Positions 34,905 to 42,751 of a stretch of DNA of 64,000 nucleotides are shown here, piece after piece (position 1 is the stretch's first letter; every line of letters starts with the position of its first letter). Under the pieces are notes generated by a model. It saw nothing but the letters and a program-made list of their open reading frames with translations. It was not told the DNA's origin and did not search any database. A program made the translations under genes and the position numbers. This stretch comes from Stenotrophomonas oahuensis (GTDB taxonomy: Bacteria > Pseudomonadota > Gammaproteobacteria > Xanthomonadales > Xanthomonadaceae): contig NZ_CP115541.1 of assembly GCF_031834595.1 (NCBI RefSeq), positions 4,148,501-4,212,500 of the forward strand. Direction: 5' to 3'.

Positions 34905-35267
34905 ATGAGCGAGTTCGACCTAGACAATAAACACCCGATACCAGACTTGGGCGTTATTGATGTGAACTCAGTAAAGAAGGATGCCGGGGCCGAGTTACAC
35001 ATCGTCATTGCCACCCCGCTTCAAGCAGATGAGAGATCATTGGAGCGACTTATTCGGAAGATCGAAGCGTATCTTGGATACATTCAATCTGATGAGTACT
35101 CGAGGCAATGCGGCACCCCCTCTGCATCCACCACAAGGATTGTGGTTGACATCCACCCTGAATCTGATCGTATGGCCTTTGAATTGCTGAGCAGGAGTCG
35201 AGACTGGGTAACGGATAATGGTGCGACGCTCGTTGTCGCACCTCTCGATCTGACTCCATTGCAATAG
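34905..35267 (+). CDS. Probable immunity protein for the RHS toxin
   Basis: A 120-residue soluble protein beginning MSEFDLDNKHPIPDLGVID, with no signal peptide and no family I recognise. It starts 10 bases after the toxin stop with GAGG about eight bases upstream. Small cytoplasmic proteins encoded directly behind an RHS toxin tip are usually the matching immunity protein, and an intracellular target would fit a nuclease. A longer in-frame reading from 34746 overlaps the toxin and is rejected. The assignment is from position only. Confidence 0.6.
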   Translation: MSEFDLDNKHPIPDLGVIDVNSVKKDAGAELHIVIATPLQADERSLERLIRKIEAYLGYIQSDEYSRQCGTPSASTTRIVVDIHPESDRMAFELLSRSRDWVTDNGATLVVAPLDLTPLQ

Positions 35268-35322
35268 TTTTCCCTTGAAGCATCGGTATTTTCTAGGGAA
35301 TACCTGAACTAATCTGCCCAGA

Positions 35323-35898
35323 ATGAACAGACGAGTTCACCCGGACTTCAAGCAAGCAATCAGACTACTCGACAAAGGTCAGGCGCGCGGCGCACTCGAG
35401 CTCGCCGAACGCCTGGTAGCGTCCGCCAACGAGATGGGCCGCCTTGATGGTCATATCTGCCGGGGAATGGTTTACGAGGACGGGGGCATCGATCTGGAGC
35501 CCGACTTCGGGAGAGCAATGGACAGCTATCGTAGAGCGTCGCTGATGGCACCTTGTGCCTACACCTTCATACATCTTGCCCGCATGTCCATGAAGATGAA
35601 GAACTATCCTGAGGCGCTTCGATTCCTCACCATATCAGAGGACTACGAACAGACTCCCGAGGTACTTCTTGGGTTCGGCCTTTACCATGAAGCACATTTA
35701 CCTGAAGGCGCATCCGCGGCAAAATCGTATTTCGTCAAGGCAGCACTTAGGGGGCGCTTTGCCGGATTCTTCGGGTATTCAAGAGTCGCACGCAGCATCG
35801 ACCAGAACTTCAGGGCGCTCGGCATGGACTGCATGAGGATAGCTTCGGGCCCATTTATTGCGCTCGCCATCGGTCTACGAGCACGGTATCAGTTCTAG
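35323..35898 (+). CDS. TPR/Sel1-like repeat protein
   Basis: A 191-residue soluble, mostly helical protein. Repeats such as HPDFKQAIRLLDKGQARGALELAE, DFGRAMDSYRRASLMAPCAYTFIHLARM and NYPEALRFLTISEDY have the spacing of TPR or Sel1 repeats, which bind other proteins. It lies 55 bases after the probable immunity gene and may be a second immunity or adaptor protein of the cluster. There is no signal peptide. The substrate or partner is unknown. Confidence 0.65.
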   Translation: MNRRVHPDFKQAIRLLDKGQARGALELAERLVASANEMGRLDGHICRGMVYEDGGIDLEPDFGRAMDSYRRASLMAPCAYTFIHLARMSMKMKNYPEALRFLTISEDYEQTPEVLLGFGLYHEAHLPEGASAAKSYFVKAALRGRFAGFFGYSRVARSIDQNFRALGMDCMRIASGPFIALAIGLRARYQF

Positions 35899-36040
35899 CA
35901 CCCTAGCGGCGCGCCATGCGCGTCCCCTGCTGACCTTCAACGACCGCCCCGCCCAGATGCACGGCCAGTACCCCGGCCACATAAGCACGGGTATGATCCA
36001 GCCGATATGGGCCTCCGGTCAGATGAAGGGCTGAAGAACG

Positions 36041-36556
36041 ATGATTCCTACGGCGTTGATCTTGTCACTTGCACTACCCGTTATCGGAGCCGCTACACCC
36101 AACGCTGCCTCAGCTGACTCCTCCTACCGATACGAAAGTGTCTCGGCCATCTCCCTTGATACATCTGTCATCAGGATAGATATCGCCAACAAGGTTCTTG
36201 TCTATCCGGCGACCCTCACGGAGCTCGAAGCATGCCCGGGAAAGCGCAATAGGTGCTTCAAGACCACTCGAATGAGCTTCTGCTCACCAACTGAGCTGGA
36301 GATACGCGCGGGGGCGTGGAACTGCGGTGACGACGACCTGGGCTTTCATGTGACGGGCGAGCGCACGCTGCACATAATCGGCAACGACATCCACACCCTG
36401 GTCATCTCAAGCCACGGTACCGAGTACTTCTTTAACCGGGAACGCGGGCTGGTGATGTTCAGATTTATCGGCCAGCCCATCACAGAAGTCTACTGGTCTA
36501 CATCCCCACTGGGGTTCGGATCCATTAATCAAGAAGCTGAACTTCGCCCCGACTGA
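36041..36556 (+). CDS. Exported protein of unknown function
   Basis: A 171-residue protein with a clear signal peptide (MIPTALILSLALPVIGAATPNAASA) and a mature part with four Cys residues (EACPGKRNRCF, SFCSP, NCGDDD) that could form disulfides in the periplasm. I recognise no family. It lies in the low-GC gene string behind the RHS toxin. The 142 bases before it hold no gene I can support. Confidence 0.6.
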   Translation: MIPTALILSLALPVIGAATPNAASADSSYRYESVSAISLDTSVIRIDIANKVLVYPATLTELEACPGKRNRCFKTTRMSFCSPTELEIRAGAWNCGDDDLGFHVTGERTLHIIGNDIHTLVISSHGTEYFFNRERGLVMFRFIGQPITEVYWSTSPLGFGSINQEAELRPD

Positions 36557-36677
36557 CCCCGCGGCCTGACCCCGTCTCTGCAACGCGCGAACCGGTGGCT
36601 CGAAGCAGGCCACGGATTGAGGCAGCAAGTTAGAAGACCCTCTGATTGCAAGAATACCTAGCCCTAGGAAGCTCAGG

Positions 36678-36986
36678 ATGAATAGAAGACCATTACCAGA
36701 AGCAGCAGTGAGTGACCCCAACTCCGTCGAGATGTTGACGGTCTGGATTGCTGATGGAGGACTTCACTGCTCGATCAAGATTGGCATGTACACCAGCATG
36801 GGGATGAATGAAGTCGGTGCATGGGGGAGGATACTTGCTGACACCGCAAGGCACATCGGCAACGCGCTGGAGGAGCAACAGGGAGTGGACGCTCGGGAAG
36901 CCGTCCTTCGCATAAGTCGCTCTTTCGACGACGAGCTTGCGCTGCCCACGACCTCCGCACAAGGCAAGTTTGTTAAGAAGAACTGA
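36678..36986 (+). CDS. DUF5076 family protein
   Basis: A 102-residue protein. SVEMLTVWIADGGLHCSIKIG, the central AWGRILADTARHIGNALEEQ and RISRSFDDEL resemble the DUF5076 family, whose members are small, soluble and of unknown function. It starts at ATG 36678 and is 17 bases ahead of the next gene. DUF5076 genes are found scattered in accessory parts of proteobacterial genomes; no role can be assigned here. Confidence 0.65.
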   Translation: MNRRPLPEAAVSDPNSVEMLTVWIADGGLHCSIKIGMYTSMGMNEVGAWGRILADTARHIGNALEEQQGVDAREAVLRISRSFDDELALPTTSAQGKFVKKN

Positions 36987-37003
36987 CACCTCAAGGCGCA
37001 ACG

Positions 37004-37336
37004 ATGATCCAGATCCCGACCCGCCAGCATTTCACGATCATCGAGTATCGCGGGTTCCACGATGTTCCTCGATTTATTCTGGCGAAAGACGAGTCCGGTG
37101 GGTATTGGGTGCTTGCAAGCCCCTTTGACGATGCCACTGACGAGTACTCCGAGAGCTACTCCATCGTTGAAGCTGGGCAAGACGAGGCCTACGCCCGCAC
37201 CGTCCTATGCCAGCATTGCAGCGGAAAACTGGCTGATCCGACCTGTACTCTTCCAGTTGCAGCCCTTGTGTTTGACAGTACGAAACGCGCTTCGTTCCGC
37301 GTGGCTGGACCTACCCCGGACCAATCATTTAAGTGA
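37004..37336 (+). CDS. Hypothetical protein
   Basis: A 110-residue soluble protein of unknown family. It begins MIQIPTRQHFTIIEYRGFHDVPRFILA and looks like a small beta-rich fold. Two Cys residues lie in LCQHCSG and one in CTLPV. It follows the DUF5076 gene after 17 bases and is probably in the same transcript. Confidence 0.55.
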   Translation: MIQIPTRQHFTIIEYRGFHDVPRFILAKDESGGYWVLASPFDDATDEYSESYSIVEAGQDEAYARTVLCQHCSGKLADPTCTLPVAALVFDSTKRASFRVAGPTPDQSFK

Positions 37337-37391
37337 ACAAACGTCCGCCCCTGATCGACCCTACGTTGATCGTTCCTGGCGGACGCCCCAC

Positions 37392-37853
37392 TCAATTGAC
37401 GTCACGCGCACGCTCCAACAGCTCCAGCTCTGGGCGCGCAAGCTCCCAATCTTCGTCCTTCTCCATCCAGAAGCTCCATTCCCGTGAATTTTCGCCCAAC
37501 GAAATCAGCCTCTGAAGCGCTGAATTTGCCAGCTCCGGATCAGCGACACGACAGAGAATCACCCTCTCTCCGAGTGCAGTGACGCGCGCGAGAAAGATCG
37601 CATTCTGGTCGACTGAGACAGATGCGAGAATCTCATCACCAAGGACGTCAATCACCTGCTGCTCCCCATTGGTGGGCATCTGATTGTCACCAAGGGATGC
37701 ACACTCAATCGTGACTCGTAGATGCCATGGATACCCCGCCCGTCCCGAGTAGCGCCGCAGCGCAGAATTGACTACCACGACCGCCGGGTTCTCGCCAATG
37801 GATGTTTGGACCAAAGTGTAGTACGGCATTGGCGGCGCAGGCGGCATTTCCAA
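37392..37853 (-). CDS. DUF695-like protein
   Basis: A 153-residue soluble protein. The order YYTLVQTSIGENPAVVVVN, PWHLRVTIECASLGDNQMPT, ILASVSVDQNAIFLARVTALGERVILCRVADP and a C-terminal DEDWELARPELE corresponds to the DUF695 family of unknown function. It is the only minus-strand gene between the RHS genes and the oxidoreductase at 40759, facing the genes before it, and is therefore an independent insertion or cargo unit. Confidence 0.65.
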   Translation of the reverse strand: MEMPPAPPMPYYTLVQTSIGENPAVVVVNSALRRYSGRAGYPWHLRVTIECASLGDNQMPTNGEQQVIDVLGDEILASVSVDQNAIFLARVTALGERVILCRVADPELANSALQRLISLGENSREWSFWMEKDEDWELARPELELLERARDVN

Positions 37854-37921
37854 TGACCTCTCAATGAGATATAGGTAGTTTACCCTGCTGTAGATTCATT
37901 CAGACCATAGGGGATGGCCAG

Positions 37922-38077
37922 GTGAAGAAGTCGGTTGATCTATTGTTGGACTCGGCGAGGGTGACTTCCACCTTGGCCGCAGTCGCACTGTGTGCGCTGG
38001 CGGGTAGTTTTGTCCTGATTGCCATCATTGGTGGCAGCACAACGGTGAAGGAACTGGAATCGCCGTGGCTTGCCTGA
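37922..38077 (+). CDS. Tiny membrane protein 1 of a three-gene set
   Basis: A 51-residue frame starting at GTG 37922 (KKSVDLLLDSARVTS) with one hydrophobic segment, TLAAVALCALAGSFVLIAII. Its TGA shares bases with the ATG of the next small gene (TGATG). The coupling to two further membrane frames makes it more likely to be real. Function unknown. Confidence 0.45.
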   Translation: MKKSVDLLLDSARVTSTLAAVALCALAGSFVLIAIIGGSTTVKELESPWLA

Positions 38078-38271
38078 TGGGCGTGTTCCTGATCGCGTCA
38101 ATCTCCGCAATGATCGGCGCGACGGTCCGGGTTGTTCGCAATCGGCGTCAACTGGCGGATTGGGGGATGTTCCTGATCTTCATCTGGGCTATTCCGTATA
38201 TGGGTATCACGCTTTATCTTGGCACTTGCGATGTCTACCGTCGTTTCTCAGTGAGAGGTTGGTCAAGGTGA
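38077..38271 (+). CDS. Tiny membrane protein 2 of a three-gene set
   Basis: A 64-residue protein with two hydrophobic segments, GVFLIASISAMIGATV and GMFLIFIWAIPYMGITLYL, separated by a basic loop RVVRNRRQLADW. The start ATG 38077 overlaps the previous stop; a GTG at 38065 is in frame but less attractive. Its TGA overlaps the GTG start of the next gene. No family is recognised. Confidence 0.5.
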   Translation: MGVFLIASISAMIGATVRVVRNRRQLADWGMFLIFIWAIPYMGITLYLGTCDVYRRFSVRGWSR

Positions 38272-38576
38272 GCATGAGCGAGGTTGTTGAGCGCTATTCG
38301 GCGCTCTTTGCTCTTATCGGGATTGGGATCTGGGTGACCACGATTGCGACAATGAGGGTTCTGCGCAAGCTCAATAGGGAGCGACCTGAGGTACTGAGAG
38401 GTGTTGGGGTGACCGAGGTGGATTGGTGGTTCTCTAGCTGGCGTGGGATTTTTCTTCTTCGGTTTTCCCAGCAAGGGATTTGCTTGAGCTCCGGGCAGCG
38501 TTGGATGTTGCGCGGGTGCATCTTGAGTTCCGCGGCTTTGGTTGTCTCGCTGGGTGTGATTGCCGCTTTGGGTTGA
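38268..38576 (+). CDS. Small membrane protein 3 of a three-gene set
   Basis: A 102-residue protein with membrane segments near residues 10-32 (SALFALIGIGIWVTTIATM) and 80-102 (GCILSSAALVVSLGVIAALG), joined by a soluble middle part with VDWWFSSWRGIFLLRF. The GTG at 38268 overlaps the preceding TGA as GTGA; ATG 38274 is the alternative start. Together with the two genes before it, it forms a tightly coupled membrane trio of unknown function. Confidence 0.5.
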   Translation: MSMSEVVERYSALFALIGIGIWVTTIATMRVLRKLNRERPEVLRGVGVTEVDWWFSSWRGIFLLRFSQQGICLSSGQRWMLRGCILSSAALVVSLGVIAALG

Positions 38577-38612
38577 GGTGGCTTTCGATGCGCTGCGACT
38601 TGGGCTTCGCTC

Positions 38613-38673
38613 TGGGTTCATGCGTTACCGGGTGTTGATGGGTTCACGGCAGTCGTCTTGCGACCGACTCTAC
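38613..38673. repeat. Dispersed repeat with REP-like end, copy A
   Basis: 38649-38673 reads GCAGTCGTCTTGCGACCGAC then TCTAC, a GTAG REP-like palindrome on the minus strand. The 36 bases before it (GGGTTCATGCGTTACCGGGTG and following) also recur before the copy at 40627, so the repeated unit is about 60 bases. The two copies bracket the lipoprotein gene group 38787-40561 in the same orientation. Confidence 0.7.
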
Positions 38674-38786
38674 CCATCAAGCCATCCAGAGTTCCTAGTG
38701 ACAGGCCATGCGTGAACCCGCCATCCTCAGCCGACCGATCCACCCCTCAGTGGGGCGTCAGATGCTGCCATCACTTGCAACTGAGA

Positions 38787-39299
38787 ATGGAATCTAGGAT
38801 GCGACTCTTGAACGCGGCTTTCTTGACCTTGCTCGTTGCAGGGTCCTGCATCGGATGCCAGATTCGGCATTCAGATGAAACTACCTCAGTGAACCAATGC
38901 GGACGGCAAGCGCAACCCCCTTGCCGGGTGACCTTCAGAGCTCTTGCTGACAATCCTCAGCGTTTTGAGGGGCTGACGCTTCGCGTCGAAGGCTATCTTG
39001 CTGTCTCTCGAGGCTTGTTTGTACTGACCTCGAGCAAAGAACTGTTCGAGGCAGGAGCATCTGATGAGATGGCGATTAGAATCAGGGGCCCAATTGATCT
39101 GCAGAGGCAGATCTTCGAGCAGCACGTCTACACTTGGGTTTCGGTGACTGGCACTTACGGCTCAACGGTTGGCATCAAGAATGAACTACTTCTCGGGGAG
39201 ATTCGTGCTCCGCTCGATGTTCAGCCTTTGCGGATTCCTGGCCCTGCCCAACGCGCAACCTTCGGAGATGTCCTGATTGATCTGGAAGATCTGAAATGA
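38787..39299 (+). CDS. Lipoprotein-like protein of unknown function
   Basis: About 170 residues from ATG 38787, or 166 from ATG 38799. The N-terminus MRLLNAAFLTLLVAGSCIGC is a signal peptide with a lipobox-like AGSC followed by a second Cys. The mature part (FRALADNPQRFEGLTLRVEGYLAV, then VYTWVSVTGTYG) resembles a small beta-barrel fold, possibly OB-like. The next gene starts inside its stop codon. Its periplasmic, membrane-anchored location suggests an immunity or envelope function, unproven. Confidence 0.6.
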   Translation: MESRMRLLNAAFLTLLVAGSCIGCQIRHSDETTSVNQCGRQAQPPCRVTFRALADNPQRFEGLTLRVEGYLAVSRGLFVLTSSKELFEAGASDEMAIRIRGPIDLQRQIFEQHVYTWVSVTGTYGSTVGIKNELLLGEIRAPLDVQPLRIPGPAQRATFGDVLIDLEDLK

Positions 39300-39724
39300 G
39301 CTCTAACGATGAAACGCCCTCATGTGAAGACAATCCAGCTCGACGTCGCAGGTCAAGGATCCCCTTGAAGAACTCATTGGTGATGGTAAGAAGCCCGATG
39401 TCAGCAGCCCTTCTCTTCTTCCTGAGCGGCTGCGACATGCTTACGCCAACCGTAGTAACGGTGCACAATACCGGGACCAGAAGACTGGAGAACGTCCAGC
39501 TTGAGGCGGGAGGGGATACGGTCCAGCTCGGTGCAATGGAACCCGCCAAGTCGAGAACAGTCAGGCCCAAAGTGACACGAGACTCCGCACTTCGCATAGC
39601 ATACCGGCAGGGATCGATGTCATACGTTTGCGACGGCGACGTGTACTTCACAAACAATATGAAGGTGAAGGTTGAGGCCGAAATCGGATACGGTAAGTGT
39701 CGGGTTGTGGATGTTACGCATTAG
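39296..39724 (+). CDS. Lipoprotein-like protein of unknown function
   Basis: A 142-residue frame whose ATG overlaps the previous TGA as ATGA. A hydrophobic stretch with lipobox, MSAALLFFLSGCD, begins only near residue 35. Translation may therefore really start at ATG 39383 (MVRSPMSAALLFF) to give a normal lipoprotein. The mature part HNTGTRRLENVQLEAGGDTVQLG looks like a beta-sandwich of the kind seen in periplasmic proteins. No family name is known to me. Confidence 0.55.
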   Translation: MSSNDETPSCEDNPARRRRSRIPLKNSLVMVRSPMSAALLFFLSGCDMLTPTVVTVHNTGTRRLENVQLEAGGDTVQLGAMEPAKSRTVRPKVTRDSALRIAYRQGSMSYVCDGDVYFTNNMKVKVEAEIGYGKCRVVDVTH

Positions 39725-39796
39725 CGCTTCACGTGATGCTGGTCCAGTTTACCGGCGTCGCGTCGGCGTACTTGAAGACGCCTAAATTGGAAGCTG

Positions 39797-40120
39797 ATGA
39801 TGAGAACGCTGTTTGGCACAACCACGGCAGCATCCCTGGCTCTGGCGCTTAGCTTCGGGTCCATGTCATCCCAACGGAATGAAAGCACCAGCCAGCCCGA
39901 CACCTGCCGGTCAATCGTCAAGCGCTACATCGAGGAGACCCGGGGATGGACGGTATCCCAGTACACCGTCAAGGAAGAGGCGGTTGAGGTTGGCCTGCCG
40001 GGGTACGAGGTGATGTTTCTGGACGACCTGACGGTGCCGCCACCCGAGGAACTGCTGTCATTTCATGTCGAGCTGGACCCAGCATGCATGCGTGTTGTCC
40101 GCGAGCTCGGCTACCAGTAG
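39797..40120 (+). CDS. Small exported protein of unknown function
   Basis: A 107-residue protein with a signal-like N-terminus (MMRTLFGTTTAASLALALSFG) and a mature part with two Cys residues (DTCRS and PACMR). The central segment KRYIEETRGWTVSQYTVKEE and the end VELDPACMRVVRELGYQ look like a compact alpha/beta fold. It belongs to the run of small exported proteins behind the RHS genes. Confidence 0.55.
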   Translation: MMRTLFGTTTAASLALALSFGSMSSQRNESTSQPDTCRSIVKRYIEETRGWTVSQYTVKEEAVEVGLPGYEVMFLDDLTVPPPEELLSFHVELDPACMRVVRELGYQ

Positions 40121-40147
40121 GGCTGCTCTGGAACTTAGAGGAGGGAC

Positions 40148-40561
40148 ATGCGGCACATGAGAAGGCAACAGCATTGGTGTTCCGGGCTCACCCGCACGCG
40201 AATCCTGCTTGCCGCTTCGGCAATGGGAATTGCTCTTTCCGTCAGCTCCTGCAAGAGCCCGCCGAACTGCAATTATGATGTCGTCAACCACAGCCCACAC
40301 AGCGGCTTTGCGCAGCGATTCGAGGTTGACGCAATTCGCGCGCTTGTCGAAGAGGGCGTAACTGACGGCGCAACGGTGGAGCTTCATGTAATGCAGGTAT
40401 GGGTTGAGCTTCCGAAGCCAGATGTTCGACGATTGAAAGTCTCCTACGCCGTGACCGATTCGGAGAACCGGCAGCTGTCCTCGGGAACCTGCATCGTGGG
40501 ATTGGAGAAGTGCAGTAAGGCAATGATCGAGGCGGCACGCAGGGAATGCCGTAACCTTTGA
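40148..40561 (+). CDS. Lipoprotein of unknown function
   Basis: A 137-residue protein with a basic N-terminus and a lipobox (ILLAASAMGIALSVSSCKS), so probably lipid-anchored in the periplasm. The mature part holds VTDGATVELHVMQVWVELPK and two Cys residues near the end (GTCIVGLEKCS). It is the last of the small exported proteins before repeat copy B. Confidence 0.6.
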   Translation: MRHMRRQQHWCSGLTRTRILLAASAMGIALSVSSCKSPPNCNYDVVNHSPHSGFAQRFEVDAIRALVEEGVTDGATVELHVMQVWVELPKPDVRRLKVSYAVTDSENRQLSSGTCIVGLEKCSKAMIEAARRECRNL

Positions 40562-40591
40562 TGTCGGGTTTAGCGGCTGGGGCGTCGTTCC

Positions 40592-40651
40592 GGGGTCATG
40601 CGTAACCGGGCGTTGAAGGCTTCACTGCAGTCGTCTTGCGACCAACTCTAC
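40592..40651. repeat. Dispersed repeat with REP-like end, copy B
   Basis: GGGTCATGCGTAACCGGGCG and following bases, then GCAGTCGTCTTGCGACCAAC and TCTAC at 40627-40651. It matches copy A at 38613-38673 over about 60 bases with a few changes, in direct orientation. Similar palindromes lie at 28111 and 28294. It marks the right edge of the accessory gene string. Confidence 0.7.
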
Positions 40652-40705
40652 CCCTCTGGGGCCTATCACCTCCGGATTGACGCGGCCCGTGGACATTCCT
40701 GAATC

Positions 40706-40732
40706 GTAGAGCCACGCAAGGCGTGGCTCTAC
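40706..40732. terminator. Strong REP hairpin between convergent genes
   Basis: GTAGAGCCACGC-AAG-GCGTGGCTCTAC is a perfect 12-bp stem with a 3-base loop. It lies between the lipoprotein gene on the plus strand and the oxidoreductase ending at 40759 on the minus strand, where it can serve both as terminator and as REP. There is no T-run. Confidence 0.65.
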
Positions 40733-40758
40733 GGGGGCCGTATCCCGACCCGGTGTCG

Positions 40759-41736
40759 TTACGGCCGCAGCAGCACCTTGCCGTTGCGACCTGGCTGCAG
40801 GCTGGCCTTGGCCGCCTCGGCCACCTGGTCCAGGCCAAACACATCGTCCACCGGCAGGCTTAACCGACCCTCAGCCGCCAGCTTCAACAACTCCCTAACC
40901 AGCCGGCGCTTGTTCTCCGGGGCCATGTCCTGGCTGACCTTGCTGCCCCAGAAGCCCTTGATGGTGGCCTGTTTGAAGATCACATCACCTGAGCCAATCT
41001 GCATCGGCTCGCCGGTCATCGAGCCGAACGACACCAGGGTGCCACCGTAGCCGAGCAGGCTGACCAGCTCACCACTGGCTTTGCCACCCACCGAGTCAAC
41101 CGCCGCAGCCGCCCCGCCCTCGCCGAGCGCTGATTTCACTTTATCCAGCCAATCAGCCTGAGCGGTGGAATAGGTGTTCTCAATCCCCAGCGCCTGCATC
41201 TCCGCCACGCCATCATCGCGCCGCACCAGATTCAGACAATGCACCCCACGCGCACGCGCCAGCATCGCCAGCGCCTTGCCCACGGCACCATTGGCCGCGT
41301 TCTGTACGATCCACTGACCGCACCCCACCTGCAGGAACTCCAGCAGCATCAGCGCGCTGAGCGGCATGGCGATCAACTGCGCGGCGGTCTCATCATCAAT
41401 GCTGTCCGGCATGGGAATGACCATGCGAGCCGGAGCGATGAAGGCCTCGGCCCAGCTGCCATGCACGGAAGCCGCGCTGACTCGCTGCCCGACCTGCAGC
41501 CCGGTCACACCTTCGCCCAGCGCATCAATCACGCCGGTGCCCTCGCTACCACCCACCGCCGGCAACTCCGGCTTGTAACCGTACTGCCCGCGCACAGTCC
41601 ACAGATCGTGGTTATGGATCGGCGCGAGCACGGTACGGATGCGCACCTCACCTGCGCCAGGCTCAGGCAGGGCGACCTCGCCTGCATGCAGGATCTGGGT
41701 CGGGTCACCAAAGGTGTCATGAAGTGCGGCGCGCAT
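40759..41736 (-). CDS. Zinc-free MDR-family oxidoreductase (enoyl reductase/quinone reductase type)
   Basis: Medium-chain dehydrogenase/reductase of 325 residues. The N-terminal catalytic domain has LPAVGGSEGTGVIDALG, and the NADPH-binding fold has QNAANGAVGKALAMLARARG near residue 150 with NLVRR after it. Zinc-ligand Cys and His residues of alcohol dehydrogenases are not evident. The pattern matches the trans-2-enoyl-CoA/quinone reductase (MECR, QOR) branch. The substrate is unknown. It is followed on the same strand by nothing close and preceded by the TspO-like gene 60 bases upstream. Confidence 0.82.
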   Translation of the reverse strand: MRAALHDTFGDPTQILHAGEVALPEPGAGEVRIRTVLAPIHNHDLWTVRGQYGYKPELPAVGGSEGTGVIDALGEGVTGLQVGQRVSAASVHGSWAEAFIAPARMVIPMPDSIDDETAAQLIAMPLSALMLLEFLQVGCGQWIVQNAANGAVGKALAMLARARGVHCLNLVRRDDGVAEMQALGIENTYSTAQADWLDKVKSALGEGGAAAAVDSVGGKASGELVSLLGYGGTLVSFGSMTGEPMQIGSGDVIFKQATIKGFWGSKVSQDMAPENKRRLVRELLKLAAEGRLSLPVDDVFGLDQVAEAAKASLQPGRNGKVLLRP

Positions 41737-41796
41737 CAGCGGCTCCTTACGTAAGCGATGAGTCTGGGTATGGGGGATTGCCTGTTCAAGGCGGAA

Positions 41797-42573
41797 TCAG
41801 CGACGGCAGCGATGCTCGGCCACCACCGCGACGCGCGGCGCACGCCACGCACGTGCGCGCAGCAGCAGGGTCTGCACCAGCAGCAGCGCGGCGACGGCCA
41901 GTGCCAGCACGGCTACGGTGTCGGCACCGGGCAAGCGCCAGCCGGACTGCTTTACATACACGCCCACCAGCGCCCAGATGACGGCGGCCGGATACGCGTA
42001 GTGCCCGCGCAGCAGCAGATTCATGCACCATGCCAGCAAGGTGGCCAAGGCCAGCAACACCAGGCTCCACGGCAGCATGTTGGCGGTATCGAGCCAGCCG
42101 TAGGCGACGATCACCTGCGCGGTGTTGAGGAAGGCGGCCATGCTCAGCCAACCGGCGTGCAGCGCCAGCGGATACGCCGCGAAGGCGCGCTGGCCGGCGC
42201 TGGCGTTGAGCGGTGCGGCGCGCACGGCGGCGACGGCCATGCAGGCCAGCGCGGCCCAGATGATGGCCAGCGCAGGCAGGAACGCCTGCTGCGAGAACAC
42301 CGGCATCCAGGCAGCGGTGAGAGCGAAGCCGACGGTGGCCCAGCCGCGCACGCGGGCGTTGAAGTCAGGGGTGCGGCGGCGCAGTTGCCAGAGGCCGAAG
42401 ACCACGTCCAGCAGGAAGATCAGGCCCCAGATGGAGAAAGCGTAGCCGGCTGCGACCAGCAACGTGGGGTAACGGTCGGAGATGGCTCCGTTGGTGGGGC
42501 CGAACTGGCCGGTTTGGGAGAGCCATGCCACTACGGGCATGGCCAGGGCGGCCAGTAGTGCTATCCACCGCAT
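41797..42573 (-). CDS. TspO/MBR-like membrane protein
   Basis: A 258-residue protein with about seven membrane helices. The N-terminal motif GAISDRYPTLLVAAGYAFSIWGLIFLLD is like the tryptophan-rich TspO/MBR-related proteins found in bacteria and eukaryotic relatives. The C-terminus is basic and runs to EHRCRR. Such proteins are linked to tetrapyrrole or small-molecule handling, but this longer branch is poorly characterised. It lies 60 bases before the oxidoreductase, so the two may share a transcript. Confidence 0.65.
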   Translation of the reverse strand: MRWIALLAALAMPVVAWLSQTGQFGPTNGAISDRYPTLLVAAGYAFSIWGLIFLLDVVFGLWQLRRRTPDFNARVRGWATVGFALTAAWMPVFSQQAFLPALAIIWAALACMAVAAVRAAPLNASAGQRAFAAYPLALHAGWLSMAAFLNTAQVIVAYGWLDTANMLPWSLVLLALATLLAWCMNLLLRGHYAYPAAVIWALVGVYVKQSGWRLPGADTVAVLALAVAALLLVQTLLLRARAWRAPRVAVVAEHRCRR

Positions 42574-42670
42574 TGGGGTACTCCTGCAAAAAGACGGCGC
42601 AGGATAATGGTTGGGGGGTTAAGGCGGTGCCATGGTGATGGCCGCTTGCGTTTCGATGTTTCGCGAAAGG

Positions 42671-42751
42671 CAGCCGGGCAAGCCCGGCTCTACGGGTTCA
42701 TGACGATCGGAAACATTGCGGGCGCAGCGCCATGCGTGTCACGCGGCGCTA
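42671..42751 (-). repeat. Two REP palindromes between TspO-like and MFS_3 genes
   Basis: 42671-42693 is the unit GTAGAGCCGGGC-TT-GCCCGGCTG on the minus strand. 42722-42751 on the minus strand begins GTAGCGCC and ends GGCGCTGCG with a longer loop. The TAG of the second is the stop codon of the MFS_3 gene. They probably end that operon. Confidence 0.7.

Noticed and set aside
28638..35267. Type VI secretion effector cluster
   Set aside because: No VgrG, PAAR, Hcp or adaptor gene is present, and both RHS proteins have Sec signal peptides.
35899..36040. Remnant coding sequence between the TPR-like and exported-protein genes
   Set aside because: A short open stretch is present but has no start, no family match and no support beyond being open.
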